Made by a program: the position numbers and the translations under genes
The notes under the pieces: model-generated
What the model was told of the DNA's origin: nothing
What the model saw: only the letters and a program-made list of their open reading frames with translations
The model's database searches: none
Shown: one piece after another, positions 24,779 to 33,979 of the stretch
Layout of the letters: every line of letters starts with the position of its first letter
Numbering within the stretch: the stretch's first letter is position 1
Assembly (NCBI GenBank): GCA_014763615.1
Contig: JACXVB010000003.1
Location: 1-64,000 of the forward strand
DNA: 64,000 bases
DNA from: Sphingobacteriales bacterium
Lineage (GTDB): Bacteria; Bacteroidota; Bacteroidia; Sphingobacteriales; Sphingobacteriaceae
Reading direction: 5' to 3'

Positions 24779-27217
24779 ATGAGATATTTTTTACTCAATT
24801 TTTTGCTTGCAGCGATAACTATTCAGGTTGATGCTCAAGAGAAAATTAAAACTTTACCCGCTAAAAAAACAGCTCAAGCTCCTAAAATAGATGGTATAAT
24901 TGATGATTCCGTATGGAAAAATGCACCATTAGCCACTAACTTTGTGGCTTTTCAGCCCGAACCTGGTCTGAAAGAAGATAAGGCGCATCAAACACAAGTT
25001 TATGTTTTGTATGATGATCAAGCGATTTATTTCGCTGCCAGAATGAAAGAAAGTAAACCTGAAAATATCTCATCCGAATTAGTGGATAGAGATAATGTGG
25101 GCAATGCCGATTTTTTCGACGTAGTTATTGATACCTATAATGATAAAATTAATGCGAGTGAATTTGTAGTTACCTCTGCAGGAATCCAGTTAGACGCCAA
25201 ATTCTCTGCACAAGGCGAGGATGGAAATTGGAATGCTGTTTGGGAAAGTGCGGTACAAATTAACGGAAATGAGTGGACCGCGGAAATGAGAATTCCTTAT
25301 TCTGCTTTGCGTTTTGCGAATAAAGACGTCCAAAATTGGGGTTTAAATTTTGTGAGAAACCGTCAGAAGTTTCAACAAAAATTAACTTGGAATGAGTTAG
25401 ACCCAAAGAAAAATGGCTTCATTAACCAAGAAGGGGAATTGGTGGGTATAGAGAAAATCAAAGCTCCTTTACGTTTATCATTTAGCCCTTATTTATCTAC
25501 TTATGTTAATCATTATCCTTACAATCAGGCTGGAATAAAAAACACAAGCAACTCTGTAAATGGTGGTATGGATGTAAAATTTGGGATTAATGAGAGTTTT
25601 ACGTTAGACATGACCTTAGTTCCTGATTTTGGTCAGGTACAATCAGATAATCAAGTACTTAACCTTACTCCTTTTGAAATCAGATACAGTGAAAACCGAC
25701 CGTTTTTTACAGAAGGAACAGAGCTTTTTAGCAAAGGCGATTTATTTTATTCAAGAAGGGTTGGCGCTACTCCGGTAAACCAGTATAAGGTTAATAATGC
25801 ACTTGTTGATGGAGATAAAATTATTAGTAATCCATCTCAAACTAAATTATTAAACGCCACAAAATTATCAGGAAGAACTTCGAAGGGTTTGGGAATTGGG
25901 ATATTTAATGGCCTTACTGAAAAAACAGATGCGGTAATTGAACATGCCAACGGCATTAAGCAAACAATAGAAACAGCTCCATTAACAAATTATAATATTT
26001 TGGTTTTTGATCAAAATTTAAAGAACAACTCTTCGGTTTCGTTCATCAACTCAAATGTTACCAGATCCGGGAGTACTTATGATGCCAATGTTACTGCGGT
26101 TGTTTTTGATCTGAATACCAAAGAAAACAAATACAATTTAAATGGTTCTGCAAAAATGAGCCAACTGTATGGTGGTAATTTTGCTAAACCTTCTGTGGGT
26201 TACAGTTATCAAATTAATCCGGGAAAAAGAAGTGGAAATTTCAATTATAATTATGCTTTAACCGTAGTTGATGATCAGTTTAACCCTAATGATTTAGGGA
26301 TTTTATTCAATAACAATTACATCAATCATTCTGTTTATTTGGGATACAATTGGTATAAAGCCAGCAAATGGTACAGCCAGTTACAAATTTGGGGTGGAGC
26401 AAAATATGTGAGTAGATTTCGTCCAAACACCTATCAAAGTGAGAACGCTTTCATTGGCGGATGGGCAAGATTTAAAAATTTATGGACCGGAAATATCAAT
26501 ATCCAAGCAGATGCTGAAGGTAATGACTTTTATGAGCCCAGAACAGAAGGACACTTTTTTAAAAGATCAGCAACGCAATCCTATAGCCTACATTTTAACT
26601 CCAATGAATCAAAAAAAATAAGTGGTGGTGCTTTCTTTTCTATCAGGCATAATCAACTATTTAACGGTAGAGGTTTTGCTTATGGCACCTATCAAAACTT
26701 CAGACTTAATAAAAAACTCAGAATTGGAACTGATGTAAGCATCAATCCTCAGCAAAATTATGCGGGATACATCAGTAATGATTCTTTGGGAAATATCATT
26801 TTCTCTAGAAGAAACGTGAGAACGGTTGAAAACTCATTAAATGTAAAATATACCATGAGTAATAAAATGGGATTTAATTTAAGAGTTCGTCATTATTGGT
26901 CAAAGTTGATGAATAAAGCATTTTACACACTAGAACAAGATGGTAGGTTAGCGCAAAATTTAGAGTTTAGCAAAAATAAAAATTTAGATCAAAATTTTAA
27001 TGCTTTTAATGTTGACATGATTTATATCTGGCGTTTTTCACCGGGTAGCGAGTTAAGTTTGGCATGGAAAAACTCGGCATTAACTTTTGATAACCATTCG
27101 CAAAATCAATATTTCAGAAATCTCGATTTTACTTTGCATAGTCCTCAGAATAATAATTTTTCTATAAAGATTCTTTACTATCTCGATTATCTGCAGTTGA
27201 GAAGAAAAGTTAGTTAA
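24779..27217 (+). CDS. DUF5916 protein with CBM9-like N-terminal domain
   Basis: An 812-residue exported protein: signal peptide to about residue 20 (QVDAQ), a carbohydrate-binding-module-9-like domain (about 28-225; PKIDGIIDDSVWKNAP, YFAARMKES, NEWTAEMRIPYSALRF), then a large DUF5916 beta-barrel-like domain (about 230-812) with the family motif FEIRYSENRPFFTEGTELF. Family members are outer-membrane associated and of unknown function, sometimes next to peptidases. Here it stands alone between ffh and a shared terminator. Confidence 0.85.
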   Translation: MRYFLLNFLLAAITIQVDAQEKIKTLPAKKTAQAPKIDGIIDDSVWKNAPLATNFVAFQPEPGLKEDKAHQTQVYVLYDDQAIYFAARMKESKPENISSELVDRDNVGNADFFDVVIDTYNDKINASEFVVTSAGIQLDAKFSAQGEDGNWNAVWESAVQINGNEWTAEMRIPYSALRFANKDVQNWGLNFVRNRQKFQQKLTWNELDPKKNGFINQEGELVGIEKIKAPLRLSFSPYLSTYVNHYPYNQAGIKNTSNSVNGGMDVKFGINESFTLDMTLVPDFGQVQSDNQVLNLTPFEIRYSENRPFFTEGTELFSKGDLFYSRRVGATPVNQYKVNNALVDGDKIISNPSQTKLLNATKLSGRTSKGLGIGIFNGLTEKTDAVIEHANGIKQTIETAPLTNYNILVFDQNLKNNSSVSFINSNVTRSGSTYDANVTAVVFDLNTKENKYNLNGSAKMSQLYGGNFAKPSVGYSYQINPGKRSGNFNYNYALTVVDDQFNPNDLGILFNNNYINHSVYLGYNWYKASKWYSQLQIWGGAKYVSRFRPNTYQSENAFIGGWARFKNLWTGNINIQADAEGNDFYEPRTEGHFFKRSATQSYSLHFNSNESKKISGGAFFSIRHNQLFNGRGFAYGTYQNFRLNKKLRIGTDVSINPQQNYAGYISNDSLGNIIFSRRNVRTVENSLNVKYTMSNKMGFNLRVRHYWSKLMNKAFYTLEQDGRLAQNLEFSKNKNLDQNFNAFNVDMIYIWRFSPGSELSLAWKNSALTFDNHSQNQYFRNLDFTLHSPQNNNFSIKILYYLDYLQLRRKVS

Positions 27218-27236
27218 TTAAAGTGTTAATGCAGAT

Positions 27237-27261
27237 AAGCACCCCGGAACGTGGGGTGCTT
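27237..27261. terminator. Bidirectional terminator
   Basis: A 9-bp stem AAGCACCCC/GGGGTGCTT (27237-27245 and 27253-27261) with T runs on the plus side, between the convergent DUF5916 (stop 27217) and DUF3078 (stop 27267) genes. Confidence 0.85.
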
Positions 27262-27266
27262 TTTAT

Positions 27267-28268
27267 TTATCTAGGGATTGTGAATAAAACTCCTAAAGTT
27301 AAGTTTTGGGTGTATTGCACTCTTCCGCTATAATTATCATCATAAAGTGCCGTAGCACCCACCGTTACATTTACTAATTGGTTTACTTTAGCAGTTACTG
27401 TAGCATCAAGCCTTTGAGCTATGTTGTTTATACGATCATAAGCTGCAAATAAGAGGTATCTTGATTTTAAATTGAGGTTTGTGGCAATATCTTTATCAAA
27501 ATTAAAAACTGTTTGAAAAGCCAACTCATTTTTAAAAGTTTTCCCTATAGGTACCCCGAAGTTTTTAGAATTATTTTTATAAAGTGTAGTATCTAGCATA
27601 AAAGTTTGTCGGGCTGTACCTGTACCAAAGCGGATACTGTAAAATTTAACCGGCTTATATTCAAAACCAACGGATTCTGTTAAATAACCCGGAGCCATAA
27701 ATCTTGATATTTTGTTCCTGATTTCATCACCATTAGCATCTTTTTTATAGTTATAGCCAGCATCAAACTGAGATTCAAAGCTTAAAGAACCAAAGAAACT
27801 CCAGTTTTTAGATAATGCCATAGCCGCCTTGTTATCTAAAAAAATACGGTCGTTGGTTTTACGCTCTAACTGACCATCGTTTTTTAATTTACCGTATTGC
27901 AACAAAATCACTGATGTGAAATTTTTATCGTCTTTATTATATTCGGCTTTATAGTTAAACAAAGATCCTAAAGCAATTGAATTTACACCTCCACCGCTCC
28001 AATTATCGCTAAAAGCAGCCTGGTTAAGATTAAGCCCTAAACTAGTTTGTGTTTTCCAATAATTTACCCTAAGGTGTAAATTACTGATGGGCAATTTTCT
28101 GGTGTATATAAAAAAGATATTTGGCCTACTATTAAATGGATTCTTTCGCACATAAATCTCTTCAACATGGATAGAATCTAAAACTCTTCTTTGCGCAAAA
28201 CTTTTTGTAAAAGGTAATACACCTAAAAAAAGGATAAGAATGGTGATGAAGGGTTTTGATTTAATCAT
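27267..28268 (-). CDS. DUF3078 outer-membrane protein
   Basis: A 333-residue protein with a signal peptide (about 1-25, TKSFAQ) and the DUF3078 domain: YWKTQTSLGLNLNQAAFSDNW (about 70-90), the repeated strand pattern and a final segment LTLGVLFTIPR, consistent with a small beta-barrel. The function is unknown. It is widespread in Bacteroidetes. It lies 46 nt after mfd on the same strand and may be cotranscribed. Confidence 0.86.
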   Translation of the reverse strand: MIKSKPFITILILFLGVLPFTKSFAQRRVLDSIHVEEIYVRKNPFNSRPNIFFIYTRKLPISNLHLRVNYWKTQTSLGLNLNQAAFSDNWSGGGVNSIALGSLFNYKAEYNKDDKNFTSVILLQYGKLKNDGQLERKTNDRIFLDNKAAMALSKNWSFFGSLSFESQFDAGYNYKKDANGDEIRNKISRFMAPGYLTESVGFEYKPVKFYSIRFGTGTARQTFMLDTTLYKNNSKNFGVPIGKTFKNELAFQTVFNFDKDIATNLNLKSRYLLFAAYDRINNIAQRLDATVTAKVNQLVNVTVGATALYDDNYSGRVQYTQNLTLGVLFTIPR

Positions 28269-28314
28269 ATTACAAAGAAAATAATTTCAAGAGGTTAATG
28301 AAAACAATAGCTTA

Positions 28315-31300
28315 TCAAAGTAAAACTGGATCTCGCATCTGCTCCAATGCAAAAATGGCATCATCAATATTTTTAATGTCTTCTATTGCTATCCTTAAAG
28401 TATTTTTCACTTCCTTTAAGTTTACCTTTCTTGGGTTTTGCTGCGCAAATTGTAAAATTCGTCCGAAAACTTCAGTTTCAAAATATTTGGATTGCTTATC
28501 AGCGATGAAATATCCCCTTAAAACACCTTTTTTCCAAGAGATTTTCTCTAAACCAATTTCTTTGCCAATCCATTGCAATTCAACCGTCCGCAATAAATCT
28601 TTTACTTTTTTTGGAACTGGACCAAAACGATCATGCATTTCTTTCTCAAAAGCCTCTAATTGCGTTTTATTATCGATTTTAGAAAGCTCGGTGTATAGAT
28701 TATAGCGCTCTTGGATATTAGTCACATACTCATCCGGAATCATCAATTCCATATCGGTGTCAATCTGGGTAAAACTTACAAACGGACGAGGTTTTTCTTC
28801 GGTAAATAAGCCCTCAAATTCATCATCTTTTAATTCTTGGATAGCTTCATCCAAAATTTTATGGTACATCTCGAAACCAATTTCGGCAATGAAACCACTT
28901 TGTTCTGCGCCTAATAAGTTTCCGCTTCCGCGGATGTCTAAATCTCGCATAGCCACATTAAAACCACTGCCCAAGTCTGAGAACTCTTCGATGGCACTTA
29001 AGCGTTTTCTAGCTTCCGGCGTTAAAGTGGATAAAGGCGGACTCAATAAATAACAAAAAGCCTTTTTGTTAGATCTTCCTACTCTGCCCCGCATTTGATG
29101 TAAATCGCTCAAACCAAACATGTGCGCATGGTTAATCAACATGGTGTTTGCATTTGGTACATCTAGCCCGGCTTCAATAATGGTAGTAGCCACTAAAACA
29201 TCATATTTTCCATCAATAAAATCTAGCATGATATCCTCTAGCTTATCTCCCTCTAACTGCCCATGAGCTATCGCGATTTTGGCTTTTGGAACTAATTTTT
29301 GAATCAACCCACCTAGCTGACGTAAATCTGCCACTCGGTTATGAATAAAGAAAACCTGCCCATCTCTATCCAACTCAAATTCTACCGCTTCTTTAATCAA
29401 TTTCTCGTTAAAAACATGTAATTCGGTTTGTACAGCTTGTCTGTTAGGTGGCGGTGTTTGGATGATGGATAAATCTCTAGCGCCCATTAAAGAAAAGTGC
29501 AGCGTTCGTGGAATGGGTGTTGCCGTTAAAGTCAAAGTATCTACATTAGCTCTAAACTGCTTCAATTTTTCCTTTACGGTTACGCCAAATTTCTGTTCTT
29601 CATCAATAATCAATAAACCCAAATCTTTAAATTTAACATCTTTACTTACCAACTTATGCGTACCAATGATGATATCCACTTTTCCGGCTTTCAAGGCTTC
29701 CAAAGTATCTTTTACGTGCTTTGAGGTTTTAAAACGATTGATATAATCAATCCGAACAGGGAATTCTCGCAATCGCTCATTAAAAGTTTTATAATGTTGC
29801 ATAGCTAAAATGGTGGTGGGCACCAAAATAGCCACTTGCTTACCATCTGTTGCTGCTTTAAAAGCCGCTCTAATGGCTACTTCGGTTTTACCAAAACCCA
29901 CATCACCACACACCAAACGGTCCATCGGATGAGGCGATTCCATGTCTTTTTTTACATCGGCGGTAGCTTTTTCTTGATCAGGAGTATCTTCGTAAATAAA
30001 AGAAGCTTCTAGCTCATTCTGTAGATAGGTATCAGGTGAAAAAGCCATCCCCTCTTGAGCTTTGCGTAGGGCGTAAAGCTTAATCAAGTCGCGGGCAATG
30101 TCTTTAACTTTTTTTTTTGTGGTTTTTTTGAGTTTATCCCAAGCATCTGTTCCTAATTTATTCATTTTAGGAACATGACCGTCTTTCCCTGTATATTTTG
30201 AAATTCGGTTAAGGGAATTGATATTTACATACAACAAATCGTTATCAGCATACACTAAACGAATCATTTCCTGTACTTTATCATTCACTTCCACCTTTTC
30301 TAAACCTGCGTATTTCCCAATTCCGTGATCAATATGCGTGATGTAATCACCAGGCTTTAAATCACGCAATTCTTTTAAGGTGATGGCTTGTGATTTGGTA
30401 TAACCGCGTTTTAGTTTGTATTTATAGTATCGATCAAAAATTTGATGATCCGTATAGCAAGCGATTTTCTGCTCATAATCAATAAATCCTTCTCTAATAG
30501 AAATATTGATAGGGTTAAATTTTACTTTTTTATCTAAATCATCAAAAATGGCAAACAAACGCTCTTGCTGCTTAGATGAATCTGTTAAAATAAAGTTGGT
30601 GATTTTCTGTGATTCATTTTGCTTGATATTATGAATCAGCAAATTAAAATCTTTATTAAATGAAGGTTGTGGACGGGCATCAAAATGAATAATTTCTGTT
30701 GGATGATAAAAAAACTGCTTTCCAAATTCTACAACCGGAAAATCATTCAGCTCATCCGATAACATTTTATCATCGGTAAAAGCAAATTTGGGATCAATCC
30801 AATCTGGATTTTGTTGCTTTTGCTCTGTAGATAAAGCCTTCCATAACTCTACCGCTTTTTTGTATCCAGATTTAATGATATCGAGTGTAAACTCTACATC
30901 TTTAAACCAAATCACCGCATCTTTATCTATAAACTCTAACAAAGAAATATTACTTTCTGTTAAGAATTTAGCTTGCACATTAGGCACAATAGTGATGGAT
31001 TTTACCCGCTCAACCGATAATTGACTCTCGATTTCAAAAGTTCTGATAGACTCGATGTGGTCTCCAAAAAACTCGATACGATAAGGCAAATCATGTGAGA
31101 AAGAGAAAATATCGACTATTCCACCACGAACAGAAAACTGACCTGGTTCGTAAACAAAATCGGTTCGTTCAAAATCATAATCAATCAAAAACTCATTAAT
31201 AAATTCAATACTTAATTTGTTGTTGATGGATATTTCTAAAGTATTCTTAATCAGCGCATTTCTATCAATTACTTTCTCTGCCAGCGCTTCTGGATAAGTG

Positions 31301-31665
31301 ACAATTAAATTCCCAAATTCTGTAGTGTGGTTTAACTCGTTAAGTACCTCAGCTCTTAATAAAACATTGGCAGAATCTGTTTGGGTAAAATCAAAAGATT
31401 TACGATAAGAGGACGGAAAAATATGCACTTCCTTGTCTATTAAATTCTCTAAATCTGCTTGAAAATAATTGGCTTCTTCTCTATCTGGAAGAACAAAAAC
31501 CATGTTTCTGTGATTAAGAAAGTAACTAACCGATGCCACAAATGCGTCTAAAGAACCTATAAGTCCTTTGAGTTGAATCCTTGAATTTTTAGATTGAGCT
31601 GCTTTGGCTAAACTAACAATACGGCTGTCGGTCTTATATTTTTCTAGTATTTCTTTGATATTCAT
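28315..31665 (-). CDS. mfd: Transcription-repair coupling factor Mfd
   Basis: Mfd removes RNA polymerase stalled at DNA damage and recruits UvrA. The 1116-residue protein has UvrB-like N-terminal domains (about 20-330), the RNA-polymerase-interacting domain (about 440-510, LKPGDYITHIDHGIGKYAGL), RecG-like helicase domains with the Walker A VCGDVGFGKTEVA, DEEQ (LLIIDEEQKFG), LTATPIPRTLHFS and MRGRVGRSN, and the TRCF C-terminal domain (about 970-1080). All key motifs are intact. Confidence 0.96.
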   Translation of the reverse strand: MNIKEILEKYKTDSRIVSLAKAAQSKNSRIQLKGLIGSLDAFVASVSYFLNHRNMVFVLPDREEANYFQADLENLIDKEVHIFPSSYRKSFDFTQTDSANVLLRAEVLNELNHTTEFGNLIVTYPEALAEKVIDRNALIKNTLEISINNKLSIEFINEFLIDYDFERTDFVYEPGQFSVRGGIVDIFSFSHDLPYRIEFFGDHIESIRTFEIESQLSVERVKSITIVPNVQAKFLTESNISLLEFIDKDAVIWFKDVEFTLDIIKSGYKKAVELWKALSTEQKQQNPDWIDPKFAFTDDKMLSDELNDFPVVEFGKQFFYHPTEIIHFDARPQPSFNKDFNLLIHNIKQNESQKITNFILTDSSKQQERLFAIFDDLDKKVKFNPINISIREGFIDYEQKIACYTDHQIFDRYYKYKLKRGYTKSQAITLKELRDLKPGDYITHIDHGIGKYAGLEKVEVNDKVQEMIRLVYADNDLLYVNINSLNRISKYTGKDGHVPKMNKLGTDAWDKLKKTTKKKVKDIARDLIKLYALRKAQEGMAFSPDTYLQNELEASFIYEDTPDQEKATADVKKDMESPHPMDRLVCGDVGFGKTEVAIRAAFKAATDGKQVAILVPTTILAMQHYKTFNERLREFPVRIDYINRFKTSKHVKDTLEALKAGKVDIIIGTHKLVSKDVKFKDLGLLIIDEEQKFGVTVKEKLKQFRANVDTLTLTATPIPRTLHFSLMGARDLSIIQTPPPNRQAVQTELHVFNEKLIKEAVEFELDRDGQVFFIHNRVADLRQLGGLIQKLVPKAKIAIAHGQLEGDKLEDIMLDFIDGKYDVLVATTIIEAGLDVPNANTMLINHAHMFGLSDLHQMRGRVGRSNKKAFCYLLSPPLSTLTPEARKRLSAIEEFSDLGSGFNVAMRDLDIRGSGNLLGAEQSGFIAEIGFEMYHKILDEAIQELKDDEFEGLFTEEKPRPFVSFTQIDTDMELMIPDEYVTNIQERYNLYTELSKIDNKTQLEAFEKEMHDRFGPVPKKVKDLLRTVELQWIGKEIGLEKISWKKGVLRGYFIADKQSKYFETEVFGRILQFAQQNPRKVNLKEVKNTLRIAIEDIKNIDDAIFALEQMRDPVLL

Positions 31666-31773
31666 GAACGAGGATTAATGCAAATATAGCCATTGCATTT
31701 AAACAGCGGCAAAAGATATCAGGTTGTTAAAAACTTGAATTAACTTTAAAATTAATAAATTAATTATTTGAAA

Positions 31774-32018
31774 ATGATAAAGCTGAAAAATGCAATTATT
31801 TCAGGAATAATTATGGGTTTAGTATGCACATTAAGGATTGTAACGATGCGATTACTTGGTTATAATCCTCAAAATCTAGAAGCATCAAATCAAAGTTGGT
31901 TAGCATATACGTTCCTTTTTTGGCTTTGAATTTCGGGATTAAAGGTTATCATAGAGAAAGAGGCGGTCAACTCAATTTTTTGATAGGATTTTTGAGAGTT
32001 TCAAAATTATTGAAATGA
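31774..32018 (+). pseudogene. Frameshifted and truncated DUF4199-like membrane protein
   Basis: A start at 31774 reads 51 codons to a TGA at 31927. The frame is broken at a run of six T (31916-31921). Adding one T would continue the protein as ...YTFLFLALNFGIKGYHRERG, then GGQLNFLIGFLRV, ending at the TGA at 32016-32018 (about 81 residues). The reconstructed order (transmembrane helix, second helix, GIK-Y-...-GG-L-F--GF) resembles DUF4199 proteins, which are about twice as long, so both a frameshift and a truncation are suggested. A sequencing slip in the T run cannot be excluded. The 31666-31773 stretch before it holds nothing recognisable. Confidence 0.55.
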
Positions 32019-32054
32019 TGAAGTAATTGCAGCTTTATCTTCTAAATTAGCATC

Positions 32055-33152
32055 ATGATTTTAAAAGATCTTACCACTTATTTAGAGGAAATTGCACCCT
32101 TGGCTTATCAAGAAAGTTATGATAATGCTGGATTAATTGTGGGTAATCCTCATCAGGAAATCCATCAAGCACTGATTAGTTTAGATTGTACTGAAGCTGT
32201 TGTTGATGAAGCCATCGCTAAGAATTGCAAGCTTATTATTTCTCATCATCCTATCGTTTTTAAAGGATTAAAAAAATTTAACGGCAACAATTATGTAGAA
32301 AGAGTGGTGATAAAAGCCATTCAGAATAATATTGCTGTTTATGCCATTCATACCAATCTAGATAGTGTTTTACCAGGTGTTAACGCTAAAATTTGTGAAA
32401 AAATCGGACTTAAAAATTGTAGCATATTAGCTCCAAAATCTGGTTTGCTTAAAAAATTGGTATTCTTTGTGCCTTTGGCTAAAGCCGATGAAGTTAAAAC
32501 AGCGATTTTTAATGCTGGTGCCGGTGGAATTGGAAATTACAGTGAGTGCAGTTTTAATGTAGATGGAATTGGCACTTTTAAACCGAATGAAGATAGTAAT
32601 CCTTTTGTAGGCGAAAAAAATCAGCTTCATCAAGAAAAAGAAACACGAGTAGAAGTTATTTTTCCCGCATTAGCGGAAAGAAAAATGATAGCTGCCTTGC
32701 TAGAAACACATCCGTACGAAGAAGTGGCTTATGATATTTATCCGCTAGATAACGACTATCAAAATGTAGGTTCTGGAATGATTGGTGAGCTTGAAACACC
32801 TTTAAATGGAGAAGATTTTCTTCATCAACTCAAAAAAAACATGGATTTAAAGGTGATTCGGCACACTGAAATTTTACCTGATCAAATTAAAAAAATAGCC
32901 GTTTGCGGAGGCTCTGGAAGCTTTTTATTAGGTAAAGCTATACAAGCAAAAGCGGATGTTTTTATCACCGCAGATTTTAAATATCACGAGTTTTTTGATG
33001 CCGATGGAAAAATACTAATTGCAGACATCGGACATTTTGAGAGTGAGCAATTTACACAAGAATTACTATTGGAAATTATTACAAAAAAATTTCCTAACTT
33101 TGCGGTCCGTTTAACAGAAAGTAATACAAACCCAATAAAATATTTGTCTTAA
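32055..33152 (+). CDS. Nif3-like dinuclear metal centre protein
   Basis: The 365-residue protein is the long form of the Nif3/YbgI family, with the core domain interrupted by a PII/CutA-like insertion (about 125-230, FVPLAKADEVKTAIFNAGAG). Metal ligands appear in LIISHHPIVFKG, IHTNLDSV and DIGHFESEQF. The biochemical role of the family is not settled (GTP cyclohydrolase-like or metal-chaperone activities were proposed). It overlaps the next gene by 1 nt (TAATG at 33150-33154), and the pairing with a zinc-ribbon coiled-coil protein is very common in bacteria. Confidence 0.92.
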   Translation: MILKDLTTYLEEIAPLAYQESYDNAGLIVGNPHQEIHQALISLDCTEAVVDEAIAKNCKLIISHHPIVFKGLKKFNGNNYVERVVIKAIQNNIAVYAIHTNLDSVLPGVNAKICEKIGLKNCSILAPKSGLLKKLVFFVPLAKADEVKTAIFNAGAGGIGNYSECSFNVDGIGTFKPNEDSNPFVGEKNQLHQEKETRVEVIFPALAERKMIAALLETHPYEEVAYDIYPLDNDYQNVGSGMIGELETPLNGEDFLHQLKKNMDLKVIRHTEILPDQIKKIAVCGGSGSFLLGKAIQAKADVFITADFKYHEFFDADGKILIADIGHFESEQFTQELLLEIITKKFPNFAVRLTESNTNPIKYLS

Positions 33153-33901
33153 TGGAACAAACCGTAGAACAAAAGCTAGAAGCTTTATACGAGCTACAAA
33201 CCATCCACACTAAAATTGATAAAATCCGTCAGACCCGTGGGGAGCTTCCGATGGAAGTGGCCGATTTAGAGGATGATGTTGCCGGATTAGAAACACGAAT
33301 CCAAAAAATCAAAAATGATTTGGATGACCTGGAAGATTCAATCGTGAATCGTAAAAACATGATTAAAGAATCTTTAGCTTTAATCAAGAAATATGAAACA
33401 CAGCAGAACAACGTAAAAAATAACCGTGAGTTTGATGCCATTTCAAAAGAAATTGAAATTCAAGGATTAGAAGTACAAGTTTGCGAAAAGAAAATCAAAG
33501 AATATCAGTTTGAAATTAACAACAAAACTGAGGTATATGAAAAAGCTTTAGCAGACCTTGAGGAGCGCAAAAAGGATTTAGCAGTAAAAAGAGCTGAATT
33601 AGAAAACATTACCTCTGAAACACAAAAAGAAGAGGATGTATTGGTTGCTGAAGCTAATAAAGCGGAAGAAAAAATCGAAGAACGTTTAAGAATAGCCTAC
33701 AATCGTTTAAGATCTAATTTTAAAAATGGATTAGCGGTGGTAACCATAGAGCGTGATTCTTGCTCTGGATGTTTCAATCAAATTCCGCCTCAACGCCAGT
33801 CTGATATCCGTCAACGCAAGAAAATTATTGTTTGTGAACACTGCGGAAGAATTTTAGTGGATGAGACCATGGCAGAAACAATCAAAGCAGAAGCCCTTTA
33901 A
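33152..33901 (+). CDS. Zinc-ribbon coiled-coil protein (C4-type)
   Basis: A 249-residue protein: a long coiled coil (about 1-195, dense in Glu and Lys heptads) followed by a C4 zinc ribbon (CSGCFNQIPPQRQSDI and IIVCEHCGRILVDE, about 203-240). This architecture is conserved next to Nif3-family genes across bacteria, and the protein may bind nucleic acid or act as a partner of the Nif3 hexamer. Translation is coupled to the preceding gene through TAATG. Confidence 0.9.
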   Translation: MEQTVEQKLEALYELQTIHTKIDKIRQTRGELPMEVADLEDDVAGLETRIQKIKNDLDDLEDSIVNRKNMIKESLALIKKYETQQNNVKNNREFDAISKEIEIQGLEVQVCEKKIKEYQFEINNKTEVYEKALADLEERKKDLAVKRAELENITSETQKEEDVLVAEANKAEEKIEERLRIAYNRLRSNFKNGLAVVTIERDSCSGCFNQIPPQRQSDIRQRKKIIVCEHCGRILVDETMAETIKAEAL

Positions 33902-33924
33902 ATTTGGTATCTTAATTGCTCATC

Positions 33925-33957
33925 AAAAACATCCTGAAATAAACTCAGGATGTTTTT
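33925..33957 (+). terminator. Terminator of the nif3/zinc-ribbon operon
   Basis: A perfect 13-bp stem AAAAACATCCTGA/TCAGGATGTTTTT (33925-33937 and 33945-33957), loop AATAAAC, with a T run. Confidence 0.88.
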
Positions 33958-33979
33958 TTGTTTTAATCCTTTTCTAAAT

